Source: Vibrio sp. RE88
GTDB lineage: Bacteria; Pseudomonadota; Gammaproteobacteria; Enterobacterales; Vibrionaceae
Length of the DNA: 64,000 nucleotides
Direction: 5' to 3'
Assembly: GCF_013113835.1 (NCBI RefSeq)
Contig: NZ_VTYQ01000003.1
Coordinates: 1 to 64,000, forward strand
Position numbers and translations under genes: made by a program. Of this stretch, positions 45,814 through 54,773 are shown in pieces; position 1 is the first letter of the stretch; each line of letters begins with the position of its first letter. Under the pieces are notes generated by a model, which saw only the letters and a list, made by a program, of their open reading frames with translations, did not search any database and was not told the DNA's origin.

Positions 45814-46560
45814 GTGAAGATAAACCGCGAAGCAGCTAGCAAAATCGAAACATGCTTTAGAGTACTGAAGGTTACTCAGTACTCGCTGCTTCGCAACGGC
45901 ACTTATCTCGCTACTCACCCACATTTTGGACCTACGATTGTAAAATTTGCTCATAGCGTAGCTGCAAAACAGCAACTCAAAACAGAAGCTGAATTCCTGC
46001 ATCATCATGCCTCTCCCTATTGGCCCAAGTATCTGGATTATGGATCCGATATGGGTATGGACTGGTTGATGCTGGAATTTTTTGAATCTCTGTCTATCGA
46101 TTATTCTCAGCTAGATCCATCCCTAAAGAAAGAAATTACCAATAACGCTGAGCAGGCGCTCATTGCGCTGCACGACACAGGGTACATTCATGGCGATATC
46201 AAGCCTTCCAACCTGATAGTAACGCCATGCTACCGAACCATATTGGTCGACATGGGAAGCATACTCCCCATAGGGTCCAGTTACGAACAGCAAACAAACC
46301 CTTCTCTCTCTCCTATGTTTTCAGCTTTAAACCCGAACCTACGCACTGGCAAAATTTCCCCTCAGAATGATTTCTTTTCACTCGCCATTTCGCTGCAGAC
46401 AATGTGGGAGCATCACCCTTTTTCAGAACAGTCTTTGATTGAGTTTATAAAAACAGAAAAGCTCCCAATATTAGGGAGCCTTTCGAGTTGTTATCAAATA
46501 CTGGTTGCTCAACAAGTTAAGCGTGCTAGGCAACTTGCTCTGGCGTCAGGTACTGAGTGA
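45814..46560 (+). CDS. Small T6SS-associated Ser/Thr kinase-like protein
   Basis: A 248-residue protein-kinase-fold protein. The catalytic loop HGDIKPSN and the metal-binding DMG (in place of DFG) are intact, and a Lys in PTIVKFAHS may be the ATP-binding Lys; the Gly-rich loop is poorly formed (NGTYLATHPHFG). No membrane helix or extracellular domain is present, unlike PpkA. The GTG start is two bases after the tssM stop codon, so it belongs to the T6SS operon, and the FHA protein is a natural partner. No PppA-type phosphatase is nearby. Its 3' end overlaps the convergent HD-GYP gene by 35 bases. Confidence 0.82.
   Translation: MKINREAASKIETCFRVLKVTQYSLLRNGTYLATHPHFGPTIVKFAHSVAAKQQLKTEAEFLHHHASPYWPKYLDYGSDMGMDWLMLEFFESLSIDYSQLDPSLKKEITNNAEQALIALHDTGYIHGDIKPSNLIVTPCYRTILVDMGSILPIGSSYEQQTNPSLSPMFSALNPNLRTGKISPQNDFFSLAISLQTMWEHHPFSEQSLIEFIKTEKLPILGSLSSCYQILVAQQVKRARQLALASGTE
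46449..46480 (-). terminator. Leftward terminator embedded in kinase 3' coding region
   Basis: Read leftward, GCTCCC (46474-46479) pairs with GGGAGC (46461-46466) around TAATATT, followed by TTTTCTGTTTTT. It therefore ends the HD-GYP message about 46 bases past its stop codon, inside the kinase gene. Confidence 0.75.
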
Positions 46561-49500
46561 TATCGACTTTATCGTTCTGGCTTTCGGGCAAAAACTTGTT
46601 GGCATACTCAAGATAGGCGCCACTTTGTAAAAACAATAAGAACAGCTCCATATCGACATGTTGATCCAACGCCATCTTGTAGAGGATATCTACCGCGACA
46701 CTCACTGGCTTAGCTTTTTTGTACGGCCTATCCGCTGCAGTCAGTGCTTCAAAAATATCAGCTATAACCAATATTCGTTCTGGTACTGATAAGTCTTCCG
46801 CCGTTAATTTACGTGGATAACCCGTGCCTTTTAAGGTTTCATGATGCGTTGAAGCATAACGCGGAACGCGGCTAAGTTCAGGTGGGAATGGTAAAGCTTC
46901 CAACATTTTGATACCGCTAATAATATGTTCGTTGATCTTGAATCTGTCTTCAGCCGTTAATGTGCCCCTTGAAATCGATAAGTTATAAACTTCTCCGAGA
47001 TTGTACTGGTGTTCCGGCACATCCATTTTGATACCAAACTTAGGGTCAAACTCCAACGGTCTAATCCGGTGCTGTATGTGCTCCGGTTTGTCATCAAGTA
47101 ACTTCTCTGTTGCTGGCAGAGTTCTTTGGCACGCTGGCTTATTCAATTCTTCAAAAGGCGATAAGCCCAATCGGTCATCAAAATTTCGCTGCCAAGTGAT
47201 TTGGCTTATGGACTTAATTCTCTCGACTTGATCTTTCCCCATAAATTCACCGCCTACGTTCGATGTCGCGACAAACTCAAAATCCTCTTGTAGCTGAGCT
47301 TTCTTTGCACGCAATATCTGTAAGGCTTGTTCTTTATCTAAATCCCCAGCTAACTGAGATTGCAGAAATTCGATTTCAGCGTCTCGCCACAGTACTTCAA
47401 ATCGCATTCTAACTTCGTGAATACGGTTATAGTTGGCTTCGAGTTTTGTGCCTTTATCAACGATATGTTCAGGTGTGGTTATCTTACCGCAATCGTGTAG
47501 CCAAGCGGCAATACGAAATTCCCTACGCTCCTGACTATTGGCAAACGAAAAATCTTTCAGTGAGCCCGAATCACATTTCTCAGCCGCTTCTGCAAGCAAC
47601 ATTCCAAGCTCAGGAACGCGATTACAGTGGCCTGCCGTATAAGGAGATTTGTCATCAATGGCTTGAGCAATCAACTTAATAAATGACTCAACAAACGCCT
47701 CTTGTTGCTTTTCATGTCGTTTTATTTCGCGTGCCATATCATGAATCGAATGTGATAACGCCCAGACTTCCTTAATATTAGAATTCACTATCTGTACATC
47801 ATCAAACTTGCGACATTTGATTTTCTTCGTTTCTTCCTGAAGCTGACGAATGGGTTTCACTATCGGATTACCGAATACCCAAGCTACAGGTAACAACAAG
47901 CACAAGACCACCACAGTACCACCAATCGAGGTATACAACCTGTCATATACCTGCGCCATCACCACATCTTCCGGCACGATAACAGCAAGGAACTCTTCGT
48001 TGTCTTGAGCATTTTTTCCTAATGCCTCTACATAAAAGAATTTGCTGCTACCGTTCACCTCTCGTTTGTGGATAGTCCCTGAGCCCGCCAAGGAGTCTAA
48101 TCCTTCATAAGGCACTCGATGCTCTTTAACCTGGCTAAACCAAGCATCACTCAGCGTTGTCAGTTCATCGGGTGTGATGCTGTCAATGGCGCGAGCTAAT
48201 AGTGGCTCGAGCGCGTGATGCTTTTCACTTAGTGTCAGGTAAAAAGGTGCAGATGCCTGAATCGGCAAGAATTGGAATTTAACATTGTTGTTTTGACCCA
48301 AATGTTCCAAAGTCCTCCTCGTGTCGAGTAAAAGCTGGATATCACCTTTCAGTAACGCCTGATACGCATCTTCGCCGTCACTGAACACTGTCGGGCTAAC
48401 TTCTCCCATAACAGAACTAGCGTTAAAGCGATGCCCATCAATAACTCCAACCTTACTTGAGTACCAATCAGGTGCTGTCTCCCCCAAAAAAGCCATGGCT
48501 AAAGGTTCTTTAAACAGGAGTATCCGAACGTGCTCAGCATCCACATCCATTTCTGGAAGCGAATGTGCAATATCCAGCTGGTTTTGGTTTAACTTACGAA
48601 TTAGCTCATCACTCGAAAACCCATTAATAAACTCAAAATGGAGCCCCGTTTTCTTTGCCAATAAATTCAGTAACGCGATAGAGTAACCCTGCGGTTCACC
48701 GGCACGGGCGTAGTCATATGGCCTCCAGTTCAGTTGATTCGATACCAACAAAGATGGCGCCCTATCAACTAGTGCTTGTTCACTCGGGCTTAAAGTTAGC
48801 GGCTTGGTCACAGACTGAATCTCATCCGTTCCCTGTTGATTGGAAGCAATGATTTCACCAGTGCGATGAAAAACAAACGATTCTATACCTGCGTCGGTTG
48901 GCAAGCCCATTGCGGCAGCGGTGATTCTTGAACTGATCGAAGACAGAACTATATCAATGCCCAATACCGCTTCCCGTGTCTTCAGAGAATAAGTCTGCCC
49001 AGTAATTTTCAAGTGCTTAAAGAGATATGGCTCTGTCTTGTACACATCATCTGCTGAAGCAGCTTGGTACCAAGGACGCTGTGTGGGGAAATAATTACTT
49101 TGTTTAGTACGAACACCAGTTTGTTCAAAATCGGAGGTGTAATAAATCGTCTGGCGTATTCGATTATGTTCCGGACCATTAATTTTGATCACCACCCAAC
49201 GGTCATCCGCACGGGCTTCAATGCGCTGCCGAACAATTGGCGAAGACTCTAAATTGATGATCTGATAGAAGTCTTCTTGGCCATTACCAAAATAAATACT
49301 GTAAAACAATGGGTTATCTTTCAGCACTTGAATCAGTATGGTACGGATTTCTTCTTCACTGAAATCATGATCGATCGTTCTTGAAATACTGCTCAGAATC
49401 CGCGCACTGCTTTTCGCGTTCAGATCGACCTCTTGGATATACTCACTGACGTCGGTTGTCGCCTTGGTCAGTTTGCTTACTACGTGCTCTTCAGACATCT

Positions 49501-49624
49501 GACGAGTAAAAATATACTGCAGGCTAATTGCGAACATCGATGTAACGATCGTTGCAATAATGAACATCGTTCCGACTGTAAAGCGTATCGAGTATGTGTG
49601 CTTATGCTTCTTCAATTCGTCCAA
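46526..49624 (-). CDS. dCACHE/SBP_bac_3/HD-GYP sensor phosphodiesterase
   Basis: A 1032-residue membrane protein likely to hydrolyse c-di-GMP in response to a periplasmic ligand. Order: N-terminal helix (about 18-40); a double-CACHE-like periplasmic domain (about 45-280, with PTQRPWYQAA); a family 3 solute-binding domain (about 290-500, LNWRPYDYARAGEPQGYSIALL); a second helix (about 560-585); a HAMP-like region; and an HD-GYP domain (about 645-1010) with LHDCGK and HHETLKGTGYP. A roughly 120-residue insertion separates the HD and GYP parts. The TTG start follows a GGAGGG site. The Asp usual before G-x-GYP is Lys. Confidence 0.9.
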   Translation of the reverse strand: MDELKKHKHTYSIRFTVGTMFIIATIVTSMFAISLQYIFTRQMSEEHVVSKLTKATTDVSEYIQEVDLNAKSSARILSSISRTIDHDFSEEEIRTILIQVLKDNPLFYSIYFGNGQEDFYQIINLESSPIVRQRIEARADDRWVVIKINGPEHNRIRQTIYYTSDFEQTGVRTKQSNYFPTQRPWYQAASADDVYKTEPYLFKHLKITGQTYSLKTREAVLGIDIVLSSISSRITAAAMGLPTDAGIESFVFHRTGEIIASNQQGTDEIQSVTKPLTLSPSEQALVDRAPSLLVSNQLNWRPYDYARAGEPQGYSIALLNLLAKKTGLHFEFINGFSSDELIRKLNQNQLDIAHSLPEMDVDAEHVRILLFKEPLAMAFLGETAPDWYSSKVGVIDGHRFNASSVMGEVSPTVFSDGEDAYQALLKGDIQLLLDTRRTLEHLGQNNNVKFQFLPIQASAPFYLTLSEKHHALEPLLARAIDSITPDELTTLSDAWFSQVKEHRVPYEGLDSLAGSGTIHKREVNGSSKFFYVEALGKNAQDNEEFLAVIVPEDVVMAQVYDRLYTSIGGTVVVLCLLLPVAWVFGNPIVKPIRQLQEETKKIKCRKFDDVQIVNSNIKEVWALSHSIHDMAREIKRHEKQQEAFVESFIKLIAQAIDDKSPYTAGHCNRVPELGMLLAEAAEKCDSGSLKDFSFANSQERREFRIAAWLHDCGKITTPEHIVDKGTKLEANYNRIHEVRMRFEVLWRDAEIEFLQSQLAGDLDKEQALQILRAKKAQLQEDFEFVATSNVGGEFMGKDQVERIKSISQITWQRNFDDRLGLSPFEELNKPACQRTLPATEKLLDDKPEHIQHRIRPLEFDPKFGIKMDVPEHQYNLGEVYNLSISRGTLTAEDRFKINEHIISGIKMLEALPFPPELSRVPRYASTHHETLKGTGYPRKLTAEDLSVPERILVIADIFEALTAADRPYKKAKPVSVAVDILYKMALDQHVDMELFLLFLQSGAYLEYANKFLPESQNDKVDITQYLTPEQVA

Positions 49625-49999
49625 CTACACGCCCTCCATGGCCATAACTTCTAGACTTTGAGATGAACTAAAGTACTAATTAAATAGTGTAGTAATTGCA
49701 TAGAAAGCAGAGACATATCTGGAAGGAAAATTTCGATTATTCGTAGCGCGTCAACAATTTAGCTGCAGAACAATGCCGATTAGGGTAAATGTTCAGGTCA
49801 AAAATTTTGCCGTGAACTTTATGAACGAAATCCTCACAATGCTCAATATTGTTTTTATCAACGTATTAACGACAATTATTTAACACACCATTAACCTTAA
49901 ACGCATCTATTGACGAGTTTCCCTCCCTTGTTAATGGAAAACTGATAACGATAAGTGCAATCTCAATGAAGATGCACCTGAACATAAGGAACGTGAATC
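49625..49999. promoter_or_regulatory. Divergent gap between HD-GYP gene and tctC
   Basis: This 375-base AT-rich spacer contains no credible gene. It must supply the leftward promoter of the HD-GYP gene and the rightward promoter of tctCBA. I see no clear CRP site, palindrome or riboswitch. The tctC ribosome site AAGGA lies at its right end. Confidence 0.45.
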
Positions 50000-50971
50000 A
50001 TGTTTAAGGTACTCAAGCCAACACTGGCAGCTTCAATCATCGCTGCGTCTTTTTCTTTTAACACTTTTGCAGCCGATCTTGAAAAAATACACTTCTTAAT
50101 CCCTGGCGGTGCTGGTGGTGGCTGGGATATGACGGCTCGTGGAACGGGTGATGTCCTCGTTAAGTCAGATATCGTCGACAACGTCTCATTCCAAAACCTA
50201 TCCGGCGGTGGCGGCGGAAAAGCCATTGCTCACCTGATCGAAACCGCTCAGCGCCAAGAAGATACGCTGATGGTGAACTCTACTCCAATCGTCGTGCGCT
50301 CACTGACAGGCATTTTCCCTCAGTCATTCCGTGACCTGACACCGGTCGCAGCCACCATTGCAGACTATGGTGCAATCGTGACTTCTGTAGATTCCAAGTA
50401 CAACACTTGGGAAGACGTAGTTAAAGACTTTGAATCTAACCCTCGCAAAGTCAAAATTGCCGGCGGCTCAGCTCGTGGCAGTATGGACCACCTAGTTGTA
50501 GCGGCAGCGTTCAAGGGTGAAGGTTTCGATGCACGTAAAGTGCGCTACATCGCTTACGATGCAGGCGGTAAAGCTATGGCCGCTCTACTATCTGGCGAAA
50601 CACAACTGCTTTCCACCGGCCTAGGTGAAGTACTGGAGATGTCAAAATCTGGGCAAGTTAAGATCCTAGCGATCACAGCACCTAAACGCCTAGATGCAGC
50701 ACCGGAAATTCCAACTCTAACGGAATACGGAAACGAAACTGTCTTTGCTAACTGGCGTGGATTCTTCGCCGCTCCAGGCACCAGCCAAGAAAAGCTGGAT
50801 GAGTGGAACACAGCGCTGCAGAAAATGTATAACACCGACGAGTGGCAGGTCGTTCGAGATCGCAATGGCTGGATCGATAACTATAAGGCAGATAAAGATT
50901 TTTACGCTTTCCTTGAAGATCAAGAAAAGCAAATGGGCGACCTAATGCGCGAGCTGGGTTTCCTTAAGTAA
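50000..50971 (+). CDS. tctC: Tripartite tricarboxylate transporter substrate-binding protein
   Basis: Periplasmic solute receptor of the TTT family, delivering a carboxylate such as a tricarboxylate to the TctAB membrane complex. The 323-residue protein has a signal peptide (about 1-24, ending NTFAAD) and the family start KIHFLIPGGAGGGWDMTARG, then NLSGGGGGKAIAHLIE, GGSARGSMDHLVVAAAF, SGETQLLSTGLGEV and GFFAAPGT. TctC proteins differ widely in ligand, so citrate is only one option. It precedes tctB and tctA in the usual order. There is no TctDE two-component regulator nearby. Confidence 0.93.
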   Translation: MFKVLKPTLAASIIAASFSFNTFAADLEKIHFLIPGGAGGGWDMTARGTGDVLVKSDIVDNVSFQNLSGGGGGKAIAHLIETAQRQEDTLMVNSTPIVVRSLTGIFPQSFRDLTPVAATIADYGAIVTSVDSKYNTWEDVVKDFESNPRKVKIAGGSARGSMDHLVVAAAFKGEGFDARKVRYIAYDAGGKAMAALLSGETQLLSTGLGEVLEMSKSGQVKILAITAPKRLDAAPEIPTLTEYGNETVFANWRGFFAAPGTSQEKLDEWNTALQKMYNTDEWQVVRDRNGWIDNYKADKDFYAFLEDQEKQMGDLMRELGFLK

Positions 50972-50978
50972 TCCTGTC

Positions 50979-51010
50979 GAGGGCAAACTTGCACTTGCCC
51001 TCTTTCCTTT
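50979..51010 (+). terminator. Attenuator hairpin after tctC
   Basis: GAGGGCAA (50979-50986) pairs with TTGCCCTC (50995-51002), followed by TTTCCTTTTT. Located between tctC and tctB, it should let only part of transcription reach the membrane subunits, giving excess receptor. Confidence 0.75.
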
Positions 51011-51171
51011 TTGCCGTACCTGAGATAACGACACAATCTCCTCTGTTTAGAAATAAACAGCTAAGCCTCTTTGACCAGCAGCAAATGGCTTATTGGTTAG
51101 TGATACATGCTCATTAATCCCTCTTGTACGGCTTTTTTCTTCCCTCAATGTGAATGCAAATGGAGTTGGAT

Positions 51172-51690
51172 ATGTCGGACTTGCCAACGAATTCTTTCAA
51201 CAAAGGTCAGTTTTTCTCAAAAGAGAATTTGCTTTGTCGCGATCGCGTCGGTGCCATGATCTTTCTTATCGTATGCCTTTGTTATGGTTATCAAACATCA
51301 CAAATCCCTCTTTTTCCCGGTGACGAATATGAACCCTTCACGGCTCGCACCTTACCCACACTCCTGACCTTTATTGGTATAGGTCTTTCTCTGATACTGC
51401 TTGTAACAGGTCAAACGGATAAACAAAGTGGCGCGGTAGTGGATTTTAACTGGAAACTGCTGATCGCTTTTTTAGCGTTAATGGCGTTTTATGGTTTAGG
51501 GCTGACTTACATTGGATTTGTGCTCGCAACGGGACTATTCCTGCTCGCAGGTTTCTACCTACTGGGTGAACGACGGAAAAAGGTCCTGTTCGGAGCCTCT
51601 TTCCCTTTTGTCATCGCATTTTATCTGCTGCTCACTCAGGGACTGGACATTTATCTGGAACCAGGCGTCATTTTCACCATGTGGTCGTAA
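51172..51690 (+). CDS. tctB: Tripartite tricarboxylate transporter small membrane subunit
   Basis: A 172-residue protein with four hydrophobic helices, the typical TctB layout, including segments AMIFLIVCLCYGYQTS, LLTFIGIGLSLILLV, LLIAFLALMAFYGLGL and PFVIAFYLLLTQGLDIYL. A cytoplasmic N terminus with DRVGA precedes helix 1. The start MSDLPTNSF has GGAG a few bases upstream; an earlier ATG in frame adds six residues. It lies 17 bases before tctA. Poor conservation is normal for TctB, so the call leans on context. Confidence 0.85.
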   Translation: MSDLPTNSFNKGQFFSKENLLCRDRVGAMIFLIVCLCYGYQTSQIPLFPGDEYEPFTARTLPTLLTFIGIGLSLILLVTGQTDKQSGAVVDFNWKLLIAFLALMAFYGLGLTYIGFVLATGLFLLAGFYLLGERRKKVLFGASFPFVIAFYLLLTQGLDIYLEPGVIFTMWS

Positions 51691-51707
51691 ACAGTAAGGA
51701 ATAACAA

Positions 51708-53234
51708 ATGTTAGATGGAATCTTACAAGGTCTTTCGACCGCAGTTATGCCGATGAACATCATGATGGTGATCGTCGGATGTTTCGTTGGTACCTTCATC
51801 GGTATGCTTCCAGGCCTTGGCCCTATTTCAGCTATCGCTCTGATGATCCCCATTACGTATGGATTAGATCCTTCATCAGGCCTAATCTTAATGGCGGGTG
51901 TGTATTACGGTGCCGTCTTCGGTGGCTCAACCTCTTCTATTCTGATCAACGCTCCGGGTTGTTCTTCTACCGTTGTGACCGCTTTTGACGGCTACCCAAT
52001 GGCGCAGAAAGGCCAAGCTGGTAAAGCGCTAGCACTGGCTGCCTACTCGTCATTCACGGGTGGTACTCTATCCGCGATTATGCTGCTTGTAGCGGCTCCT
52101 GCACTAGCAAGCGTATCACTTAGCTTCCAGTCTTCTGACTACTTCGCACTGATGCTATTGGGTTTATCGGCCGTTGCTGCCTTTGCTGGTAAAGGTCAGG
52201 TAATCAAAGCTTGGATGATGACGATTCTGGGCCTGATGCTGTCCACGGTAGGTATCGATAAAGGCGTGGGTGTTGAGCGCTTCACGTTTGGACTGACAGA
52301 CTTAATGGATGGATTCAGCTTCCTACTGCTAGCGATGGCAACTTTTGCATTAGGCGAGACCTTAATGGGCATCCTGAAGCCAGAAAAAGACACTCGCAAC
52401 GAAGAACAAAGCAAAATGAGTGACATTGGCAGCATGAAAGTCACCAAAGAGGAAGTCAAAGAGGTAGCGCCTGTTTCGATCCGTTCTTCCATATTGGGTT
52501 TCTTTACTGGCGTGTTGCCAGGCGCTGGTGCAACTATCGCAGCCTTCCTGAGCTATGGTATGGAACGTAACCTAGCACCTAAAGATAAAAAAGAAGAATT
52601 TGGTAAAGGCAGCATCCGCGGGTTAGTTGCTCCAGAGTCAGCAAACAACGCGGCATCAAGTGGCTCATTTGTACCACTTTTAACTTTGGGTATTCCGGGG
52701 TCAGGCACAACAGCCATCATGTTAGGCGCACTGATTGCTTATGGCATCCAACCGGGCCCACGTCTGTTTGTCGAGCACCCTGACGTCTTCTGGTCAGTCA
52801 TCATCTCGATGTACTTCGGCAACATTGTTTTGGTTATCCTTAACTTGCCACTGATTCCGTACATTTCCAAGCTGTTAGCAGTTCCTAGAACCGTGTTGTT
52901 ACCGATGATTCTGTTCTTCTCTATCACTGGTGTTTACCTAGTGTCATTCAACACTATGGATGTTTTCATCATGTTGTTGATTGCGATGGGCGCCATTGCG
53001 CTTAGGCTGGCTAATTTCCCTCTCGCTCCACTACTGCTTGGTTTTATTCTTGGTGGATTGATGGAAGAGAACTTGCGTCGGGCGTTGATGATCAGTGATG
53101 GAGAACTCAGCTTCCTATGGGAAAGACCTATCACAATGACCTTTACAGTGTTAGCCGTATTAGTGTTGTTTAGCCCTATCATCGTTAAGCTGTTCCAAAA
53201 GCTGAAACCTAGCCCCGTTAAAGCGGAGCAATAA
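51708..53234 (+). CDS. tctA: Tripartite tricarboxylate transporter large permease
   Basis: A 508-residue TctA with about 12 membrane helices. Two inverted-like family signatures are clear: GTFIGMLPGLGPISAIALMIPITYGLDPSSGLILMAGVYYGA is the first (read as GMLPGLGP, GLDP, YYGAVFGGSTSSILIN), and the second is FFTGVLPGAGATIAAF with ESANNAASSGSFVPLLTLGIPGSGTTA. It works with TctC and TctB as a sodium-coupled carboxylate symporter in characterised members. The terminator just downstream ends the operon. Confidence 0.96.
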   Translation: MLDGILQGLSTAVMPMNIMMVIVGCFVGTFIGMLPGLGPISAIALMIPITYGLDPSSGLILMAGVYYGAVFGGSTSSILINAPGCSSTVVTAFDGYPMAQKGQAGKALALAAYSSFTGGTLSAIMLLVAAPALASVSLSFQSSDYFALMLLGLSAVAAFAGKGQVIKAWMMTILGLMLSTVGIDKGVGVERFTFGLTDLMDGFSFLLLAMATFALGETLMGILKPEKDTRNEEQSKMSDIGSMKVTKEEVKEVAPVSIRSSILGFFTGVLPGAGATIAAFLSYGMERNLAPKDKKEEFGKGSIRGLVAPESANNAASSGSFVPLLTLGIPGSGTTAIMLGALIAYGIQPGPRLFVEHPDVFWSVIISMYFGNIVLVILNLPLIPYISKLLAVPRTVLLPMILFFSITGVYLVSFNTMDVFIMLLIAMGAIALRLANFPLAPLLLGFILGGLMEENLRRALMISDGELSFLWERPITMTFTVLAVLVLFSPIIVKLFQKLKPSPVKAEQ

Positions 53235-53245
53235 ATACCCATTCC

Positions 53246-53270
53246 AAGGAGGCGATTTAGCCTCCTTTTT
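53246..53270 (+). terminator. Terminator of tctCBA
   Basis: AAGGAGGC (53247-53254) pairs with GCCTCCTT around GATTTA, followed by a T-run. It isolates tctA from the exporter operon. Confidence 0.88.
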
Positions 53271-53279
53271 AACCTCTAT

Positions 53280-53309
53280 TTGCCAACAATATCAATTAGA
53301 GTATATACT
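53280..53309 (+). promoter_or_regulatory. Candidate sigma-70 promoter of the TolC-HlyD exporter operon
   Basis: TTGCCA (53280-53285) and TATACT (53304-53309) are separated by 18 bp, immediately after the tctA terminator and 27 bases before the first start codon. The -10 box lies inside a perfect palindrome, a layout typical of a repressed promoter. Confidence 0.65.
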
Positions 53310-53314
53310 CTAAT
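53295..53314. promoter_or_regulatory. Perfect 20-bp palindromic operator over the promoter
   Basis: The sequence ATTAGAGTATATACTCTAAT is fully self-complementary and covers the -10 box. It has the look of a MarR- or TetR-type operator, but no regulator gene is adjacent, so the repressor must be coded elsewhere. Confidence 0.7.
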
Positions 53315-53336
53315 TTTTACAGATAGAGTTCATTGT

Positions 53337-54764
53337 ATGTCGCTGCGTCCTATTGCCTTGATAGTTGGCTGTCTTAGTTCATTTCCATTTGCAGCCCATT
53401 CCGCGGCAATCAGTTTTAATGAAGCTTGGCAGCTATTGCAAAACGAAAACAATTCGCTGGCTGCGCAACGAGCGAATGTTGACCGATACCAACACTTAGA
53501 AAATGCAACTGATAACCTGAACCTGCCATCAGTGACCGTCGGGGCAAACTACACGCGCTTAGATACCGATGTCACCCTATCGGGCAATCAGTTGATTGAA
53601 AGTACCAATGGTACGCTACCCAGCGTCGGCAGTATCTCTCTTCCTCCCTCATTACTCTCAGGGCTCGGTCAACTGTTTACCGATCTAGGTAATACAACCT
53701 CTACGATTACCGAGCGGGACATTTTCACGTCTTCCATCAGAGCCATTTGGCCTATTTTTACTGGCGGTCGAATTACTGCAGCACAATCAGCCGCACAAGG
53801 AAAATCAGAGGAAGCGCAAAGCCAACTCGCGATGGAGACTCAGGCGCGATACGAAGACTTAAGCAAATACTATTTTAGTGTCTTGCTAGCGAAAGAAGTG
53901 GTCGAGACACGTCAGCTGGTAGAAAACGGCTTAAAAACGCACAGAGACAACGCACTTAAATTAGAGCAGCAGGGGCAAATTGCTCGAGTTGAACGTCTCC
54001 AAGCAGAATCCGCACTCGACCAAGCGACCATTGAGCGTAAGAAAGCACAAAAGAATCTTGATATCGCACAGACAGCACTCACTCAAATACTCAGCCAATC
54101 TTCGACGGTTGAGCCACGCGATCATCTATTTATCAACGACACACTTCCCCCAATGGACGCATTCATTAACCAAACTCTAATCACCTACCCGGGGTTGTCG
54201 TTGCTTGATGCAAAAGAGAAGCAGGCCCGAAGTCTGATCAAAGCAGAAAAAGGCAAATATTACCCTGAGGTCTACCTGTATGGTGATTACAGCTTACATG
54301 AAGATGATTCACTCGCCAGTCAGATGAAACCAGATTGGCTCGTTGGCGTTGGCGTCAGTATTCCGCTCATTGAATCAACAGGTCGCTCGGATCAAGTTAA
54401 AGCGGCTCATAGTGCGGTGTCTCAAGTGCAATACCTCAAAGCACAAGCCAAGCAAGATTTAACAGTGCTTGTTCAAAAGACCTATTTAGAGGCGCAGCAA
54501 GCTCAGGAAGAAGTGCTCGGACTTAACTCCAGCATTGAGCTGGCTGAAGAGAACATCAAACTGCGAGAGAAGGCCTTTTCTCAAGGCCTTTCTACCTCGA
54601 CGGACGTCGTTGACGCTCAGCTTTACTTAGCCAGTGTCCAGACCCAGAAATCAGCCGCAAGCTTTAACTATTTAATATCGCTATCAAAGCTTCTCGCTTT
54701 ATCGAGCGAAATGAACACTTTTCAACAATATCAACAAACCTCTATCAACACTTCAAACCTTTAG
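53337..54764 (+). CDS. TolC-family outer-membrane efflux protein
   Basis: A 475-residue outer-membrane channel. The signal peptide (about 1-20, ending AAHSAA) is followed by the two TolC repeats; ITFNEAW-like start (ISFNEAWQLLQNENNSL), long helices with Gln and Ala, and TSTDVVDAQLYLASVQTQK near the end. It is the first gene of a four-gene exporter operon, with the HlyD gene nine bases downstream. The ATG at 53337 is preferred to an upstream in-frame start that would lie in the promoter. Substrate unknown. Distinct from the tolC-like gene near the left edge. Confidence 0.92.
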   Translation: MSLRPIALIVGCLSSFPFAAHSAAISFNEAWQLLQNENNSLAAQRANVDRYQHLENATDNLNLPSVTVGANYTRLDTDVTLSGNQLIESTNGTLPSVGSISLPPSLLSGLGQLFTDLGNTTSTITERDIFTSSIRAIWPIFTGGRITAAQSAAQGKSEEAQSQLAMETQARYEDLSKYYFSVLLAKEVVETRQLVENGLKTHRDNALKLEQQGQIARVERLQAESALDQATIERKKAQKNLDIAQTALTQILSQSSTVEPRDHLFINDTLPPMDAFINQTLITYPGLSLLDAKEKQARSLIKAEKGKYYPEVYLYGDYSLHEDDSLASQMKPDWLVGVGVSIPLIESTGRSDQVKAAHSAVSQVQYLKAQAKQDLTVLVQKTYLEAQQAQEEVLGLNSSIELAEENIKLREKAFSQGLSTSTDVVDAQLYLASVQTQKSAASFNYLISLSKLLALSSEMNTFQQYQQTSINTSNL

Positions 54765-54773
54765 GATACCGAG

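Noticed and set aside
49625..49999. CRP-like GTGA...TCAC near tctC
   Set aside because: The half-sites are spaced too widely for a CRP site.
53280..53336. Start of the second TolC-like protein at 53280
   Set aside because: That start would overlap the promoter and palindrome; the ATG at 53337 directly precedes a normal signal peptide.
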